From Acidobacteriota bacterium (lineage in GTDB: Bacteria > Acidobacteriota > Vicinamibacteria > Vicinamibacterales > CAVVIG01), in the NCBI GenBank assembly GCA_003222395.1, contig QHWB01000036.1, forward strand, positions 124,001 through 188,000: a stretch of DNA of 64,000 bases, written 5' to 3'. The first letter of the stretch is position 1, and each line of letters opens with the position of its first letter. Of this stretch, positions 35,100 through 45,819 are shown piece by piece. Position numbers and translations under genes: made by a program. The notes beneath the pieces were generated by a model that ran no database searches, had not been told where the DNA came from, and saw only the letters and a program-made list of their open reading frames with translations.

Positions 35100-36116
35100 T
35101 GGCGCCGTCACGGGCGGTCGACGGTGGTGCGTTGCCTGTTCGTACGCGTAAGCGAGACGGAACAGCGCCGGCTCGCTTCACGCGCGGCCGAAGAACTGGA
35201 GGCCCGCCGGCAGCCCGGCGTCCCCAACGCGCGGAGTGTGCGGGTTGGGGTGGAGCGTGCCGCCGCGGGTATAGCCCATCGGCACCGTGATCGCAGGGAA
35301 GCCGGTGCTCGGCGAGAACAGCTGGTTGTTGTCGCCGCCCGGCGTGTTGAGTTCGCCGATTCGTCGATCACCTTCACGACACCCGCCCGCAGCGTTGCGC
35401 GGAATTCATCGCGGCTGTTGCAGCCGGCGGACGAAGCAGGATCGTCCTCGGCCGCCTGGCCGGCTTCAAGGCGCCCCCTGGATGGACGGATGGAACTGGC
35501 GCGACTTGATGATTTCGTCGAGGGAACGGCTCGGCGCCTTGCCTCCGAGCGCGCCGAGATACTGATTCAGATCGTGCTTGAACTGATTGCAGCCGCCGGT
35601 CTGCGCGCGGCGCATGTCGTCGAAGCCGGCGACCGCGGCCGGATCGATCACCTCGGCCCCGAGATCGCGAAGCTCGCCAATCGCTCCGCTGAACAGCTCT
35701 TTGATCTCCGCATCGAGCATCGGCGTGTCGTACGCCTGATGCAGAACGCCGAGACGCGCCCCTTTCAGTCCGTCGCGGCGCAGCGAGTCGGCGTACTTCG
35801 GTTGTGAGGCGGGCCTTTCAGGCCCGCCTCCATCGCGGCCCTGAAAGGGCCGCGCTACAACTGTCACCGGATCGTCAGGATCGGAACCGGCAATGACTTG
35901 AAGCACCGCGGCCGTGTCGGCGACCGTGCGCGTGACGACGCCCGCGATGTCGGCGGCAAGGTTCAACGGCACGACACCGGCGCGGCTCACGAGGCCCATC
36001 GTCGATCGCAGGCCGACGAGCGCCTGATGCGACGCGGGACCGCGGGTGGAGGGACTTGAGCCGATGCCACCGCCGCGGCAATGGCTGCGGCGGTGACCAC
36101 ACGCGCACGTCGCATG
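35100..36116 (-). pseudogene. amidase-signature-family enzyme, multiply broken
   Basis: A normal signal peptide starts at 36116 (MRRARVVTAAAIAAAVASA). It is followed within a few codons, and in a shifted frame, by STRGPASHQALVGLRSTMGL, which belongs well inside the amidase signature region. The first half including the catalytic Lys is therefore deleted. The open part (35999-35466) continues with GVVTRTVADTAAVLQVIAG and GLKGARLGVLHQAYDTPM, interrupted by a palindromic element (35802-35860) that stays in frame. After SRQFHPSIQ the frame shifts; later pieces in other frames give [37 protein letters not shown]-type text and [12 protein letters not shown]. At least three lesions. Confidence 0.75.
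35802..35860. repeat. GCCTTTCAGGC-type palindromic element in amidase remnant
   Basis: Starts TTGTGAGGCGGGCCTTTCAG and ends CCTGAAAGGGCCGCGCTACAA read outward as imperfect inverted ends. The left half also folds alone (GGCGGG CCTTTCAGG CCCGCC) and so does the right (GCGGCCC TGAA AGGGCCGC). Same family as 54087-54167 and 59264-59340. Translates as ARPFQGRDGGGPERPA in the host frame. Confidence 0.7.
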
Positions 36117-36130
36117 CGCGTAGTGTAGCG

Positions 36131-39097
36131 TCAGAAGCGGTACGTGAGGTTGAACTGCGCCGTCCGCGTCGGACCGCCGTTGAGAATCGAGCGCACGATC
36201 AGGAACGTCGCCGCGTCGAACCGGTTGGCGCTCGTCACGTTTCCGGTAGTGCTGACTGGATTGTTGAAATTCGCGTGGTTGGTCAGGTTGAAGATGTCGA
36301 AGTGCGCCTGCAACGTCCGGTTGCCCGGCAGCTTGAACCGATATGCGCTGCGCATGTTAATCAGGAAATAACTGGGGCCGCGCGCACCGTTGATCCCGCC
36401 CTTGTTCTCCACCGTAATCGCGTTGACGTTGCTCGCCGAGCCGCTATAGGTGCCGGCCGGCAACGGCTCCTCGAACTGCCCGTTACGATTGGCATCCGTG
36501 ATGCTGTCTGTCAGCGTGAACGGTGTACCGCTGTTGTACTGCATCACCCCGCTGACGTTCAATCCGTGCGTTCGTGGAACTTCGAGTGCTCCGCTGACCG
36601 AGAGCAGGTGGGGCCGATCCTGATTGGTCAACCCTTCCAGGTTTTCGAGATGTAGGTCGGTCACCTTCGTCACCGGATCGACGGTCTGCGTGGTGATGGT
36701 ATCAGTGGCACCGGGCGAGCCGACGATCCCGTAGCCGCGCGAGTACGTGTACGACGCGCGGAAGCTGTAACCGCGGCGTGCGCGCTTCTGGACGCTCACC
36801 TGCAGGCCGTCGTAGTCGGCCCAGCCGGTGTTGACCAGGTCCAGCACGGCCGCCGTGAAACGCGGATCGATCCGGCGGAACGTTGCCGTCCGGCTCGTGG
36901 TGTCGCGCACGCCCGGATTCAAATCCTGGCGCATGTAGAGATCGCGATGATTCAGGTGGACGTAGTCGGCGCTGACCGCGACGGCACCTGGAAGCTGCTT
37001 TTCAATGCCGATGCTCGCTTGACGTGCGTACGGCAGATGTCGGTCCGGGTTGTCGAAATTCACGGTACCGGTGTTCTTCTGCGTGCTGCCCGCCGGGAAC
37101 ATCGAATTCAGCAGCGCCGTGTTCAGCACCGGACCGTTGACGAGGAACGGATCGCTCGGCAAGCGGCCGGCTGATGGGCCCGGGTCGACGTTGTTGGCCG
37201 GGAAGTTCACGAGAAAGGAGTTGGAGAAGACGCCTGCAGACACGAGCGGCGTGAAGTTGGAATACGCCGTCTTCTGGAAGTACAGGCCCCAGCCGCCGCG
37301 CACGACCGTCGTGCCGGCTTCGTCGAGCACCCACGAGGCACCCAGGCGCGGCGAGAAGTTGTTCTTGTCGATGGGGTACGCCGACGGGTCGGAAAACAGG
37401 TAGTTGTTCGATTCGTCGATTGGGACGATTTCCACGTCATAACGAAGGCCGAGGCTCGCCGTCAGACGGCTGTTCACCTTCCACTTGTCTTGCGCGAACA
37501 CGCCGACCTCCTTCCCCTTGACGAAGAAGTCCGACACGCCGGGCACACGGATCTGCAGTCGGTCGGGATAGGTGCGCGGGTCGGCAGCATTGAAATCCCG
37601 GTCGCTCGCGGAGAAGGTGAACGCGCCATTCTGCGTTCCGGCGTCGAAGATCTCGAGCGGCAGGTAGTAGTAGCTGGCGCCGAACTTGAGATCGTGGTCG
37701 CCCTTCTTCCCGGGCAGGAACCACGCGAAGGTCTCGTCCACCTGATACGCCGGATCGATGCGCCGGTTCGCGCGAGTGCTCGCGCCGTCCTCGAACGTCT
37801 GGTGGACCAATCGCGGCGCGAGCGCCGCCTGATCTCCTTTGTCGAAGTAGCCCGGGTTGCCGAAGAAGACATCCTCGTGCGTGTACGACACCTTCAACAC
37901 GTTGACGCGCGTGTTCTTGATCACCGAGTTCAGTGTGCCCACGATCGTCCAGTCAACGTCGTTTTCCTGTTCGGCCCGGGATCGGGTGAGGTTGGTGGCC
38001 GTGAACTGGTTTGTTTGGGGCGACGACTCGCGCAGCCAGCGCACGGCCCAGGTGTTGTTGGCGCTCATCTGATGATCGAGGCGGACCATCCAGTTCCAGA
38101 CGTTGTCGTGCGTGAAGTCGGTGAAATTGAGCTCGGGTCGCGCGTTGATGTTGATCGTCCGGGCGCGGTTCTGATCGATGCGTTCCAGGTTTGCAAAGTA
38201 ATGGAGCTTGTCCTTGACGATCGGCCCACCGAGATTTCCGCCCCACTGCAGCTGACGCGCATCCGGCTTGGCCAGGTTCTGCTGCTTGGCAAAGTAATCG
38301 AGCGACGTCATGGCCTGGTTCTGATCGAAGAAAAACGCCGTGCCGTGGAGCGCATTGGTGCCCTGCTTCGAGACGGCGTTCACGATGCCGCCCGAGCTCT
38401 GGCCGAACTCGGCGTCGAACTGGCTGGTGAGCAGCTGGAATTCCTGGACGGCTTCGACGGGAATCCGCGCCTGCGCGCCGCCGTTGCCGTTGTTGAAGTT
38501 GTCGTTGTTGCCGGCGCCGTCGAACATGTAGTTTGCGTTCTGTGTGGCCTGCCCGTTGACTCGAATCGAGTCGGCGCCGAACGAGTCGGTCGAGATCGTC
38601 GCCGTGACGCCTGGCAGCAAGCTGAGATACGACGTGAAGTTCCGATTGATCGACGGCACGTCGTTCAGCTCCTGTGCCTGAACGCTGCCGCCGAGCTGCT
38701 TCGTGGTCGTGTCGACGAGCGGCGATTCGGCGGTGACATTCACTTGCTGCTCGATGCCGCCGATCTCGAGCTGCACATCCACGGACTGGGTCTTGCCAAC
38801 TTCCACGCGGACGCCCTTGCGCTGGTATTTCTTGAATCCCGAGAGCTCCGCGTTGACTTCGTAGCTGCCGGGGGTGAGCGCGCTCATGAAGAACGAGCCG
38901 TCCGGCCCCGAGACGATCTCGCGGAACATGCCGGTCGCTTCGTTCTTGGCGACGACGTTGACCCCCGGCAGCACGGCGTTCTGCGCGTCGACGACCCGCC
39001 CGCGCAGCTCGCCGGTGCCCTGCTGCGCGTGAGCCGATCCGGCGGCGAGGAGGGATACAAGGACAGCGACGGCGGCAATCGGCACGACTCGATGCAT
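36131..39097 (-). CDS. Oar-like TonB-dependent-receptor-type outer-membrane protein
   Basis: Outer-membrane beta-barrel of 988 aa. A signal peptide (ends SAHA) is followed by a CarboxypepD_reg-like domain (about 28-110: GTGELRGRVVDAQNAVLPGV, GPDGSFFMSALTPGSYEVNA). A plug-like domain (about 120-260) has RNFTSYLSLLPGV, IRVNGQATQNANYMFDGAGN and VEAVQEFQLLTSQFDAEFG. A large barrel ends in FNLTYRF, with a terminal aromatic as required for BAM insertion. This architecture is the hallmark of the expanded Oar/TonB-receptor family of Acidobacteriota and is presumed to import oligosaccharides, peptides or metal complexes. No TonB box was identified with confidence. Alone on the minus strand with its own promoter (39134-39161). 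Confidence 0.9.
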   Translation of the reverse strand: MHRVVPIAAVAVLVSLLAAGSAHAQQGTGELRGRVVDAQNAVLPGVNVVAKNEATGMFREIVSGPDGSFFMSALTPGSYEVNAELSGFKKYQRKGVRVEVGKTQSVDVQLEIGGIEQQVNVTAESPLVDTTTKQLGGSVQAQELNDVPSINRNFTSYLSLLPGVTATISTDSFGADSIRVNGQATQNANYMFDGAGNNDNFNNGNGGAQARIPVEAVQEFQLLTSQFDAEFGQSSGGIVNAVSKQGTNALHGTAFFFDQNQAMTSLDYFAKQQNLAKPDARQLQWGGNLGGPIVKDKLHYFANLERIDQNRARTININARPELNFTDFTHDNVWNWMVRLDHQMSANNTWAVRWLRESSPQTNQFTATNLTRSRAEQENDVDWTIVGTLNSVIKNTRVNVLKVSYTHEDVFFGNPGYFDKGDQAALAPRLVHQTFEDGASTRANRRIDPAYQVDETFAWFLPGKKGDHDLKFGASYYYLPLEIFDAGTQNGAFTFSASDRDFNAADPRTYPDRLQIRVPGVSDFFVKGKEVGVFAQDKWKVNSRLTASLGLRYDVEIVPIDESNNYLFSDPSAYPIDKNNFSPRLGASWVLDEAGTTVVRGGWGLYFQKTAYSNFTPLVSAGVFSNSFLVNFPANNVDPGPSAGRLPSDPFLVNGPVLNTALLNSMFPAGSTQKNTGTVNFDNPDRHLPYARQASIGIEKQLPGAVAVSADYVHLNHRDLYMRQDLNPGVRDTTSRTATFRRIDPRFTAAVLDLVNTGWADYDGLQVSVQKRARRGYSFRASYTYSRGYGIVGSPGATDTITTQTVDPVTKVTDLHLENLEGLTNQDRPHLLSVSGALEVPRTHGLNVSGVMQYNSGTPFTLTDSITDANRNGQFEEPLPAGTYSGSASNVNAITVENKGGINGARGPSYFLINMRSAYRFKLPGNRTLQAHFDIFNLTNHANFNNPVSTTGNVTSANRFDAATFLIVRSILNGGPTRTAQFNLTYRF

Positions 39098-39133
39098 GAG
39101 CCCCTCCGAAGTAAACCGAGACCTGTGCCGCAG

Positions 39134-39161
39134 ATTTTATGGGAACCAAACGAAATTACAA
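39134..39161 (-). promoter_or_regulatory. promoter of the Oar-like gene
   Basis: Minus-strand TTGTAA (complement of 39156-39161), 16-bp spacer, TAAAAT (complement of 39134-39139), about 37 bp before the start codon. Confidence 0.5.
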
Positions 39162-39278
39162 CGAGTTTCTTGTGGAGGCTCTGCCGAGCGGCGGGGTCTT
39201 CGCGTCGCGAGTTGCGCACGACTCGTCGATCGATGCCGTCGACCCACGAGCGGCTCGTCGCGAGCCGAGGGTAAAAAC

Positions 39279-39292
39279 ATTCGAATTCGAAT
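39279..39292. promoter_or_regulatory. perfect 14-bp palindrome ATTCGAATTCGAAT
   Basis: Exact dyad about 120 bp upstream of the -35 of the Oar-like gene and 56 bp before the carboxyltransferase stop. Possible operator; AT-rich composition makes it stand out in this GC-rich sequence. Confidence 0.35.
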
Positions 39293-39347
39293 AGTCCGAA
39301 ACCGGACATCGCCTTACAACATTTTCCGCTCCAGCACGTCCCGCCGT

Positions 39348-40889
39348 TCAGAGCGGAATATTCCCGTGCTTCTTCGGCGGGTTCTTGTCGCGTTTGCTGT
39401 CCAGGTTCTTGAGCGCGGTAATCAGCTTCCGGCGGGTCTCGCGCGGCTGGATCACTTCGTCGATGAAGCCGCGGCCCGCCGCGATGTAGGGGTTGGCGAA
39501 TTTGGCGCGGAACTCGGCAACCTTCTCCCCGCGGACGGCCGCGGCGTCGGCCGCGGCGTCGAGCTCGCGCTTGTAAAGAATGTTGACCGCGCCTTCAGGC
39601 CCCATCACCGCGAGCTCCGCCGTCGGCCACGCATAATTGAAGTCGGTTCGAATGTGCTTGCTCGACATCACGCAGTACGCGCCGCCGTAGGCTTTGCGCG
39701 TGATGATCGTCACCTTCGGCACCGTCGCCTCGGCGAACGCGAACAGCAGCTTCGCGCCGTGCCTGATGATGCCGCCGTACTCCTGCACCGTGCCCGGCAG
39801 GAACCCGGGCACGTCCTCGAACGTGACGAGCGGAATGTTGAACGCGTCGCAGAAGCGCACGAACCGCGCGCCTTTTACCGACGCGTTGATGTCGAGCGTT
39901 CCCGCGAGCACCGCCGGCTGGTTCGCGACGACGCCGATCGGCCGCCCGTCGAGCCGCGCGAAGCCGACGACAAGATTCTTCGCGTAGTGGCGATGGACCT
40001 CGAGAAAGTAGCCCTCGTCGACCACGAGCTGGATGACGTCGAGCATGTCGTACGGCTGGTTCGGCGACGCCGGCACGACGCGGTCGAGCCGATCGTCTTC
40101 GCGATCGGCCGAATCGGAGGTGGCCGCGCGCGGCGGGTCGTCGAGGTTGTTCGACGGCATGAACGACAGCATCTCGCGGATCAGCGCGACGCATTCCCGG
40201 TCGTCGTCGACCGCGAAGTGCGCGACGCCGCTCGTTTCGTTATGGGTCATCGCGCCGCCGAGATCTTCCTTGCTCACGTCCTCGTGCGTGACCGTCCGGA
40301 TCACGTCGGGCCCGGTGACGAACATGTAGCTCGTGTTCTTCACCATGATCGTGAAGTCGGTGATCGCCGGCGAATAGACCGCGCCGCCGGCGCAGGGCCC
40401 CATGATCGCCGAGATCTGCGGGATGACGCCCGACGCGAGCGTGTTGCGGAGGAAGATGTCGGCGTAGCCGCCGAGCGAGAGAACGCCTTCCTGAATGCGC
40501 GCGCCGCCCGAGTCGTTCAGGCCGACGACCGGCGCTCCGAGCTTCATCGCGAGATCCATGATCTTCACGATCTTCGCGGCGTTCGTCTCCGACAGCGATC
40601 CGCCGAACACGGTGAAGTCCTGCGCGAACGCGAACACCTGGCGGCCGTCGACGAGGCCGTGGCCGGCGACGACGCCGTCGCCTGGAACGAGCTGCTCCGC
40701 CATGCCGAAGTCGCGGCAGCGGTGCGTGACCAGCTTGTCGACTTCCTCGAACGTGCCGGGATCGAAGAGGAGCTCGATTCGCTCGCGCGCGGTCAGTTTG
40801 CCGGCGTCATGCTGGCGCTTCTGCCGCTCCGCGCCGCCGCCCAGCTCCGCGCGGCGCTCGAGATCGGCGAGCACGTCCTTCGGATTCAC
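39348..40889 (-). CDS. pccB: acyl-CoA carboxylase carboxyltransferase (propionyl-CoA carboxylase beta-type)
   Basis: Biotin-dependent carboxyltransferase of 513 aa, crotonase-fold duplication. The N-terminal half has [56 protein letters not shown] and [12 protein letters not shown]. The C-terminal half has [31 protein letters not shown] and the acyl-CoA-binding [21 protein letters not shown]. It transfers the carboxyl group from biotin to propionyl- or acetyl-CoA. The GTG start is 2 bp after the fsa stop. Its biotin carboxylase and carrier partners are 4.3 kb away on the same strand, separated by the Oar-like gene and the amidase wreck. Confidence 0.93.
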   Translation of the reverse strand: MNPKDVLADLERRAELGGGAERQKRQHDAGKLTARERIELLFDPGTFEEVDKLVTHRCRDFGMAEQLVPGDGVVAGHGLVDGRQVFAFAQDFTVFGGSLSETNAAKIVKIMDLAMKLGAPVVGLNDSGGARIQEGVLSLGGYADIFLRNTLASGVIPQISAIMGPCAGGAVYSPAITDFTIMVKNTSYMFVTGPDVIRTVTHEDVSKEDLGGAMTHNETSGVAHFAVDDDRECVALIREMLSFMPSNNLDDPPRAATSDSADREDDRLDRVVPASPNQPYDMLDVIQLVVDEGYFLEVHRHYAKNLVVGFARLDGRPIGVVANQPAVLAGTLDINASVKGARFVRFCDAFNIPLVTFEDVPGFLPGTVQEYGGIIRHGAKLLFAFAEATVPKVTIITRKAYGGAYCVMSSKHIRTDFNYAWPTAELAVMGPEGAVNILYKRELDAAADAAAVRGEKVAEFRAKFANPYIAAGRGFIDEVIQPRETRRKLITALKNLDSKRDKNPPKKHGNIPL

Positions 40890-40890
40890 C

Positions 40891-41544
40891 CTACGCTTTC
40901 ACCGCCTGCGCCTTCTCCCAATCTTTGAGGAACTTCTCGAGGCCGATGTTCGTGAGCGGATGGTTGAACAGCTGATCGACGACGGCAGGAGGGCATGTCG
41001 CGATGTCGGCGCCGAGGCGTGCCGCCTCGATGACGTGAATCGGGTGACGGCAGCTCGCGACGAGGACCTCGGTCGCGAAGTCGTAGTTCGCGTAGATCTC
41101 GACGATGTCGCGAATCAGCTCCATGCCGTTGGTCGAGATGTCGTCGAGCCGTCCGACGAACGGGCTGATGTAGCTGGCGCCGACCTTCGCGGCGAGCAGC
41201 GCCTGCGCCGGCGTGAAGCAGAGCGTCACATTGACGCGGATGCCTTCGCCCGCGAGCGTCTTGCACGCCCGGATGCCGTCGCGCGTCAGCGGCACCTTCA
41301 CCACCATGTGCTGATCGATCTTCGCGATGTCGCGCCCCTCGCGCAGCATGCCCGCGTAGTCGGTCGCCGTCACCTCGCCGCTGACGGGACCCTTCACGAT
41401 GTCGCAAATCTTCTTCAGGTTCTGGCGGAAATCGCCCGGCTCCTTCGCGAGGAGCGACGGATTCGTCGTGACGCCGTCGAGGATGCCGAGCGCGGCGATC
41501 GTTTCGATGTCCTTGATGCTGCCGGTGTCGATGAAGATTTTCAT
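40891..41544 (-). CDS. fsa: fructose-6-phosphate aldolase / transaldolase-like
   Basis: Small transaldolase-family enzyme of 217 aa, class I aldolase. [20 protein letters not shown] opens it, with [10 protein letters not shown] next. The Schiff-base Lys lies in [13 protein letters not shown], and [20 protein letters not shown] and [10 protein letters not shown] match the FSA/TalC subfamily (about 215 aa, shorter than classical transaldolases). Catalyses dihydroxyacetone/glyceraldehyde-3-phosphate aldol chemistry or transaldolase transfer in the pentose phosphate pathway; sequence alone does not decide. ATG start; the last codon lies 2 bp from pccB, so both are cotranscribed. The upstream lipoprotein gene ends 41 bp before. 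Confidence 0.92.
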   Translation of the reverse strand: MKIFIDTGSIKDIETIAALGILDGVTTNPSLLAKEPGDFRQNLKKICDIVKGPVSGEVTATDYAGMLREGRDIAKIDQHMVVKVPLTRDGIRACKTLAGEGIRVNVTLCFTPAQALLAAKVGASYISPFVGRLDDISTNGMELIRDIVEIYANYDFATEVLVASCRHPIHVIEAARLGADIATCPPAVVDQLFNHPLTNIGLEKFLKDWEKAQAVKA

Positions 41545-41585
41545 GGCGTGCCCTTTCTCACATTTTCACCGCTGATTCTAAATCA

Positions 41586-42821
41586 TTACCGCGCCACCTC
41601 TTCGACGCGCTCGGACCATGCGCTCGAGTTGCCGGCCTTGTCGACCGCTTTGATCGCGTATACGTAGCGCACGCCCGGCTGTACGCCGTCGGTGAAGGTC
41701 GGATCGGCAATCGGCGCCGGAGTGATCTGGTCCAGTCTGTCGCCGCTGCCGCGAAACACGAGATAGCCGGCGAGATCGCTTTCGCTGTTCGGATCCCAAA
41801 TGAGGTTGATCGAGCGGTCGCCGGCGATGGAGCGGAGCCCTTTCGGCGCGGCCGGGGCGAACGTATCGGTCAGCGTCTCGCACGCCGGCGGCGCCGCGTC
41901 GCTCTCGATGGTGAGCCCGGCCACGGTCTCGACGGCGCGAACGGTGTAGCAGCGCTTCTCGCCCCACGCGATCCGCGGGTCGGACGCCTTCGTGTCCGTC
42001 ACGGGCGTCTTCGTGATCTTCGTCGCCGCATCGGCAGACACGTCGTAGACGTTGTACGCGATCGACGGCGGCTGCAGACCGATTGGCTTCGATGGCAGGA
42101 CGTCGCCGTCGGTCGCAGCGGCGCCGGCCATCGCCACGGCCTTCCACGTCAGGGTGACCGCCTTTTCGTCGTACGACAGCTTCGGCTGATCGGGCGGCGG
42201 CGGCGGCGGAACGAGCGGAGCGATCACACGTTTCGACAGCGCGCCTTTGCGGCCCCGCGTCGACACGCCGACCGCCGCGTAGATTCGCGACGGCACGCCG
42301 GATGCCGGCCCCATGAGCGGACCCTGAGGAACGTCGCCGGCGCGCCGCTTCGCGGCCGCGCCGCCGTCTTTGCCGAGATCGGCCGGCGCCCGCGACTGCG
42401 GCGTCAGCTCCTCGGACACGCGCGCCACGGCGCCCTGATCGAGCCCTTTGCCGACGGCCGGGTCGACGTCTTCCGCCGGCTCGTCTTCCTGCACGGTCTG
42501 ATTCGGATCGCGCGGCGCTTTGACGTCGACGCTGGCCACGCGCGTGCCGCGCTTCAGCAGCTGATCGTCGGTAATGCTCGCAGGCGCCGTGATCGCGTAT
42601 ACATCGACGCGCTCGATGTTGGCCGGCCGGCTGTTGTCGGTGTTCGATGATGGGACGGTGAACTGCAGGTCGACAGTGGCGCCGCGGCGATCGGCCGTGA
42701 ATTCGGCCGGCGCCGCCGGAATCTTCACGAGCGGCGGCAGCGGCGGCCCTTTCTTGCCGCACGCCGGCAGCAGGACGACGACGATCAACGCGCAGATCGC
42801 AGAGACCACAGAAAACTCCAC
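41586..42821 (-). CDS. fibronectin type III lipoprotein with LptM-like N-terminus
   Basis: Envelope lipoprotein of 411 aa from the GTG at 42821 (signal MEFSVVSAICALIVVVLLPA, lipid Cys21). The mature start CGKKGPPLPPLVKIP resembles the CGxKGPLxxP start of LptM (YifL)-type lipoproteins. Three Fn3-like beta modules follow: about 30-190 (AAPAEFTADRRGATVDLQFT), 205-300 (PKLSYDEKAVTLTWKAVAM) and 320-405 (APKGLRSIAGDRSINLIWDP, then LAGYLVFRGSG). It may link envelope layers or bind the LPS/lipid transport machinery; role unproven. 68 bp downstream of hslU, same strand. Its signal-peptide codons overlap a CGCAGAG repeat. Confidence 0.82.
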   Translation of the reverse strand: MEFSVVSAICALIVVVLLPACGKKGPPLPPLVKIPAAPAEFTADRRGATVDLQFTVPSSNTDNSRPANIERVDVYAITAPASITDDQLLKRGTRVASVDVKAPRDPNQTVQEDEPAEDVDPAVGKGLDQGAVARVSEELTPQSRAPADLGKDGGAAAKRRAGDVPQGPLMGPASGVPSRIYAAVGVSTRGRKGALSKRVIAPLVPPPPPPDQPKLSYDEKAVTLTWKAVAMAGAAATDGDVLPSKPIGLQPPSIAYNVYDVSADAATKITKTPVTDTKASDPRIAWGEKRCYTVRAVETVAGLTIESDAAPPACETLTDTFAPAAPKGLRSIAGDRSINLIWDPNSESDLAGYLVFRGSGDRLDQITPAPIADPTFTDGVQPGVRYVYAIKAVDKAGNSSAWSERVEEVAR

Positions 42822-42854
42822 CCTCTGCGTGCGTGGCGAACTCTGCGTTGATCG
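42787..42854. repeat. CGCAGAG / CTCTGCG inverted repeat, copy 2
   Basis: AACGCGCAGATCGCAGAG on the left and CTCTGCGTGCG...CTCTGCGTT on the right, complementary arms around CCACAGAAAACTCC. It covers the start and signal codons of the Fn3 lipoprotein gene and the gap to hslU. Related to 3135-3171. Confidence 0.55.
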
Positions 42855-42889
42855 CTCGCGGGGCCGAGCGCCCCGCGCCGCAGCGCAGT

Positions 42890-44214
<1,325 letters not shown>

Positions 44215-44215
<1 letters not shown>

Positions 44216-44745
44216 TACAGCTCTTCCACGACGATCCGCGCGTTCGTATAGATGCAGATTTCTCCGGCGATCGCCATCGATTTTTCGGCAATTGCGCGGG
44301 CGTCGAGATCGGTGTTGGTCGCGAGCGCCTTTGCCGCGGCGAGCGCGAACGGTCCGCCCGAGCCAATCGCGACGATGCCGTCGTCGGGCGCGATGAGATC
44401 GCCGTTGCCCGAGAGAAGGAACGTCGCGTTCTTGTCGAGCACGATCAGCATTGCTTCGAGGCGCCGGAGAATCCGGTCGGTGCGCCAGTCCTTGGCGAGC
44501 TCCGCGGCCGACCGCTCGAGGTTGCCGCGGTACTGTTCCAGCTTCGACTCGAAGCGCGCGAACAGCGCGAAGGAATCGGCCGCCGACCCGGCGAATCCGG
44601 CGAGGATGCGGTCGTTGTAGAGCCGCCTGATTTTCCGCGCGCTCTGCTTCACCACGGTCTGGCCGAAGGTGACCTGGCCGTCGCCCGCCATCACGGCACG
44701 GTCGCGGTGACGAACCGCGAGGATGGTCGTCGAGTGAAACGCCAC
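44215..44745 (-). CDS. hslV: HslV, peptidase subunit of HslUV protease
   Basis: Threonine protease of the proteasome beta-type fold, 176 aa. The active Thr is expected at residue 6 ([13 protein letters not shown]), requiring removal of a five-residue leader. [40 protein letters not shown] and [15 protein letters not shown] are standard family text and Lys33/34-type basic residues are in place. GTG start at 44745. Preceded by a good promoter with a dyad in its spacer. In many bacteria hslVU follows xerC; here xerC lies 12.6 kb away on the same strand. Confidence 0.96.
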
Positions 44746-44755
44746 TTTTTCTGAC

Positions 44756-44783
44756 TGTATAGACCCCGGAATCGGGGTGTCAA
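44756..44783 (-). promoter_or_regulatory. hslVU promoter with palindromic spacer
   Basis: Minus strand TTGACA (complement of 44778-44783), 16-bp spacer, TATACA (complement of 44756-44761), 10 bp before the hslV start, so the leader is very short. The spacer is an inverted repeat, CCCCG ATTC CGGGG, well placed for a repressor or MerR-like distortion. Confidence 0.65.
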
Positions 44784-44847
44784 GAAAACCGGTTCGGTAT
44801 CTCGCGCGCCAGCGACGCCGGGCGTATACTTACCGTGAGATTTCTTT

Positions 44848-45819
44848 ATGACACGAAAAATCGTCGTTCTGTCGTTGGCGGCGGTTGTGCCCGTGTTCCT
44901 GCTCGCGATGCCCGCGTCCGCTCAGGATCGCGCGAATGGCGGTGGCGGCGGCGCCGCATCGCATGGGGGCGGCAGTGGAAATGGCGGTGGTGGCGGCGGC
45001 GGCTCGGTCGGCACCGCGAGCGGTGGCGGTGGTGGCGGCACCACGGCGTCCGGCGGCGGCTCGAGCTCGGGCGGCGGCGGAAACTCGTCCGGAGGCGGCG
45101 GTGGCGTTCGCGGCGAGTCCGGCGGTGGCGGACGCTGGGGCGCGACTGGCGGCAGCGGCGTCGCCGTGTCGCGCGGCGATCGCGGCGCGGACCGCGGTGG
45201 AGATCGAGGCGGCGATCGTGGCGGCCGTGCGAGCGGCGGCGCGAACGCCGGTAATACCAACACCGCGACGGGCGGAGGCGCAGGTACGACAACGCCGCGC
45301 ACGACGGCAACGGGCGACCGCAGCCCGCGCACGATCGACGGCGGCACACCTCAGTACAGCCGGCCGCGCGATGGACGCGAGGCGATCGGCACAGCGGTGC
45401 CGCGCGGACCGACGACCGATCGCGGCGGCACTGCGACCTTCGTTCCTGCCGGTTACTACGGCGGCCTGTTCGGATATGGCTTCTACGATCCGTACAGCTA
45501 CTACGGCGGGTATTACGGCGGCTACTACGATCCCTGGTACGGCTCGTATCCGTCGTACGGTCAGACAACGTACACGTCCGGCAACGACGAAGGCTCGCTG
45601 CGCCTGAAGATCAGGCCGCGCGAGGCGGAGGTCTACGTCGACGGCTACTACGTCGGCATCGTCGACGACTTCGACGGGATCTTCCAGCGGCTTCACGTCG
45701 AAACCGGCTCGCATCGGATCGAAGTCCGGGCGCCCGGCTACGAGCCGCTGACCTTCGAGGTCCGCATCACATCGGATCACACGACGACCTATCAGGGCGA
45801 GCTGAAAAAGATTCAGTGA
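44848..45819 (+). CDS. Gly-rich PEGA-domain exported protein
   Basis: Exported protein of 323 aa. The signal peptide ends PASAQ (about residue 26). Residues 30-165 are extreme low complexity, runs of Gly with Ser, Thr, Arg and Asp (for example SRGDRGADRGGDRGGDRGG). A Tyr/Gly-rich stretch (about 215-245) follows, then a C-terminal PEGA domain (about 252-320): LRLKIRPREAEVYVDGYYVG, LHVETGSHRIEVRAPGYEPL. PEGA domains are beta-sandwich surface modules. A TATACT -10 element (44825-44830) precedes it. Its stop overlaps the next start (GTGA). Divergent from hslVU. Confidence 0.82.
   Translation: MTRKIVVLSLAAVVPVFLLAMPASAQDRANGGGGGAASHGGGSGNGGGGGGGSVGTASGGGGGGTTASGGGSSSGGGGNSSGGGGGVRGESGGGGRWGATGGSGVAVSRGDRGADRGGDRGGDRGGRASGGANAGNTNTATGGGAGTTTPRTTATGDRSPRTIDGGTPQYSRPRDGREAIGTAVPRGPTTDRGGTATFVPAGYYGGLFGYGFYDPYSYYGGYYGGYYDPWYGSYPSYGQTTYTSGNDEGSLRLKIRPREAEVYVDGYYVGIVDDFDGIFQRLHVETGSHRIEVRAPGYEPLTFEVRITSDHTTTYQGELKKIQ

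Noticed and set aside
44922-45347. Pro-rich protein on the minus strand opposite the PEGA gene
   Set aside because: Complement of the Gly-rich region; no start signals and no domain.
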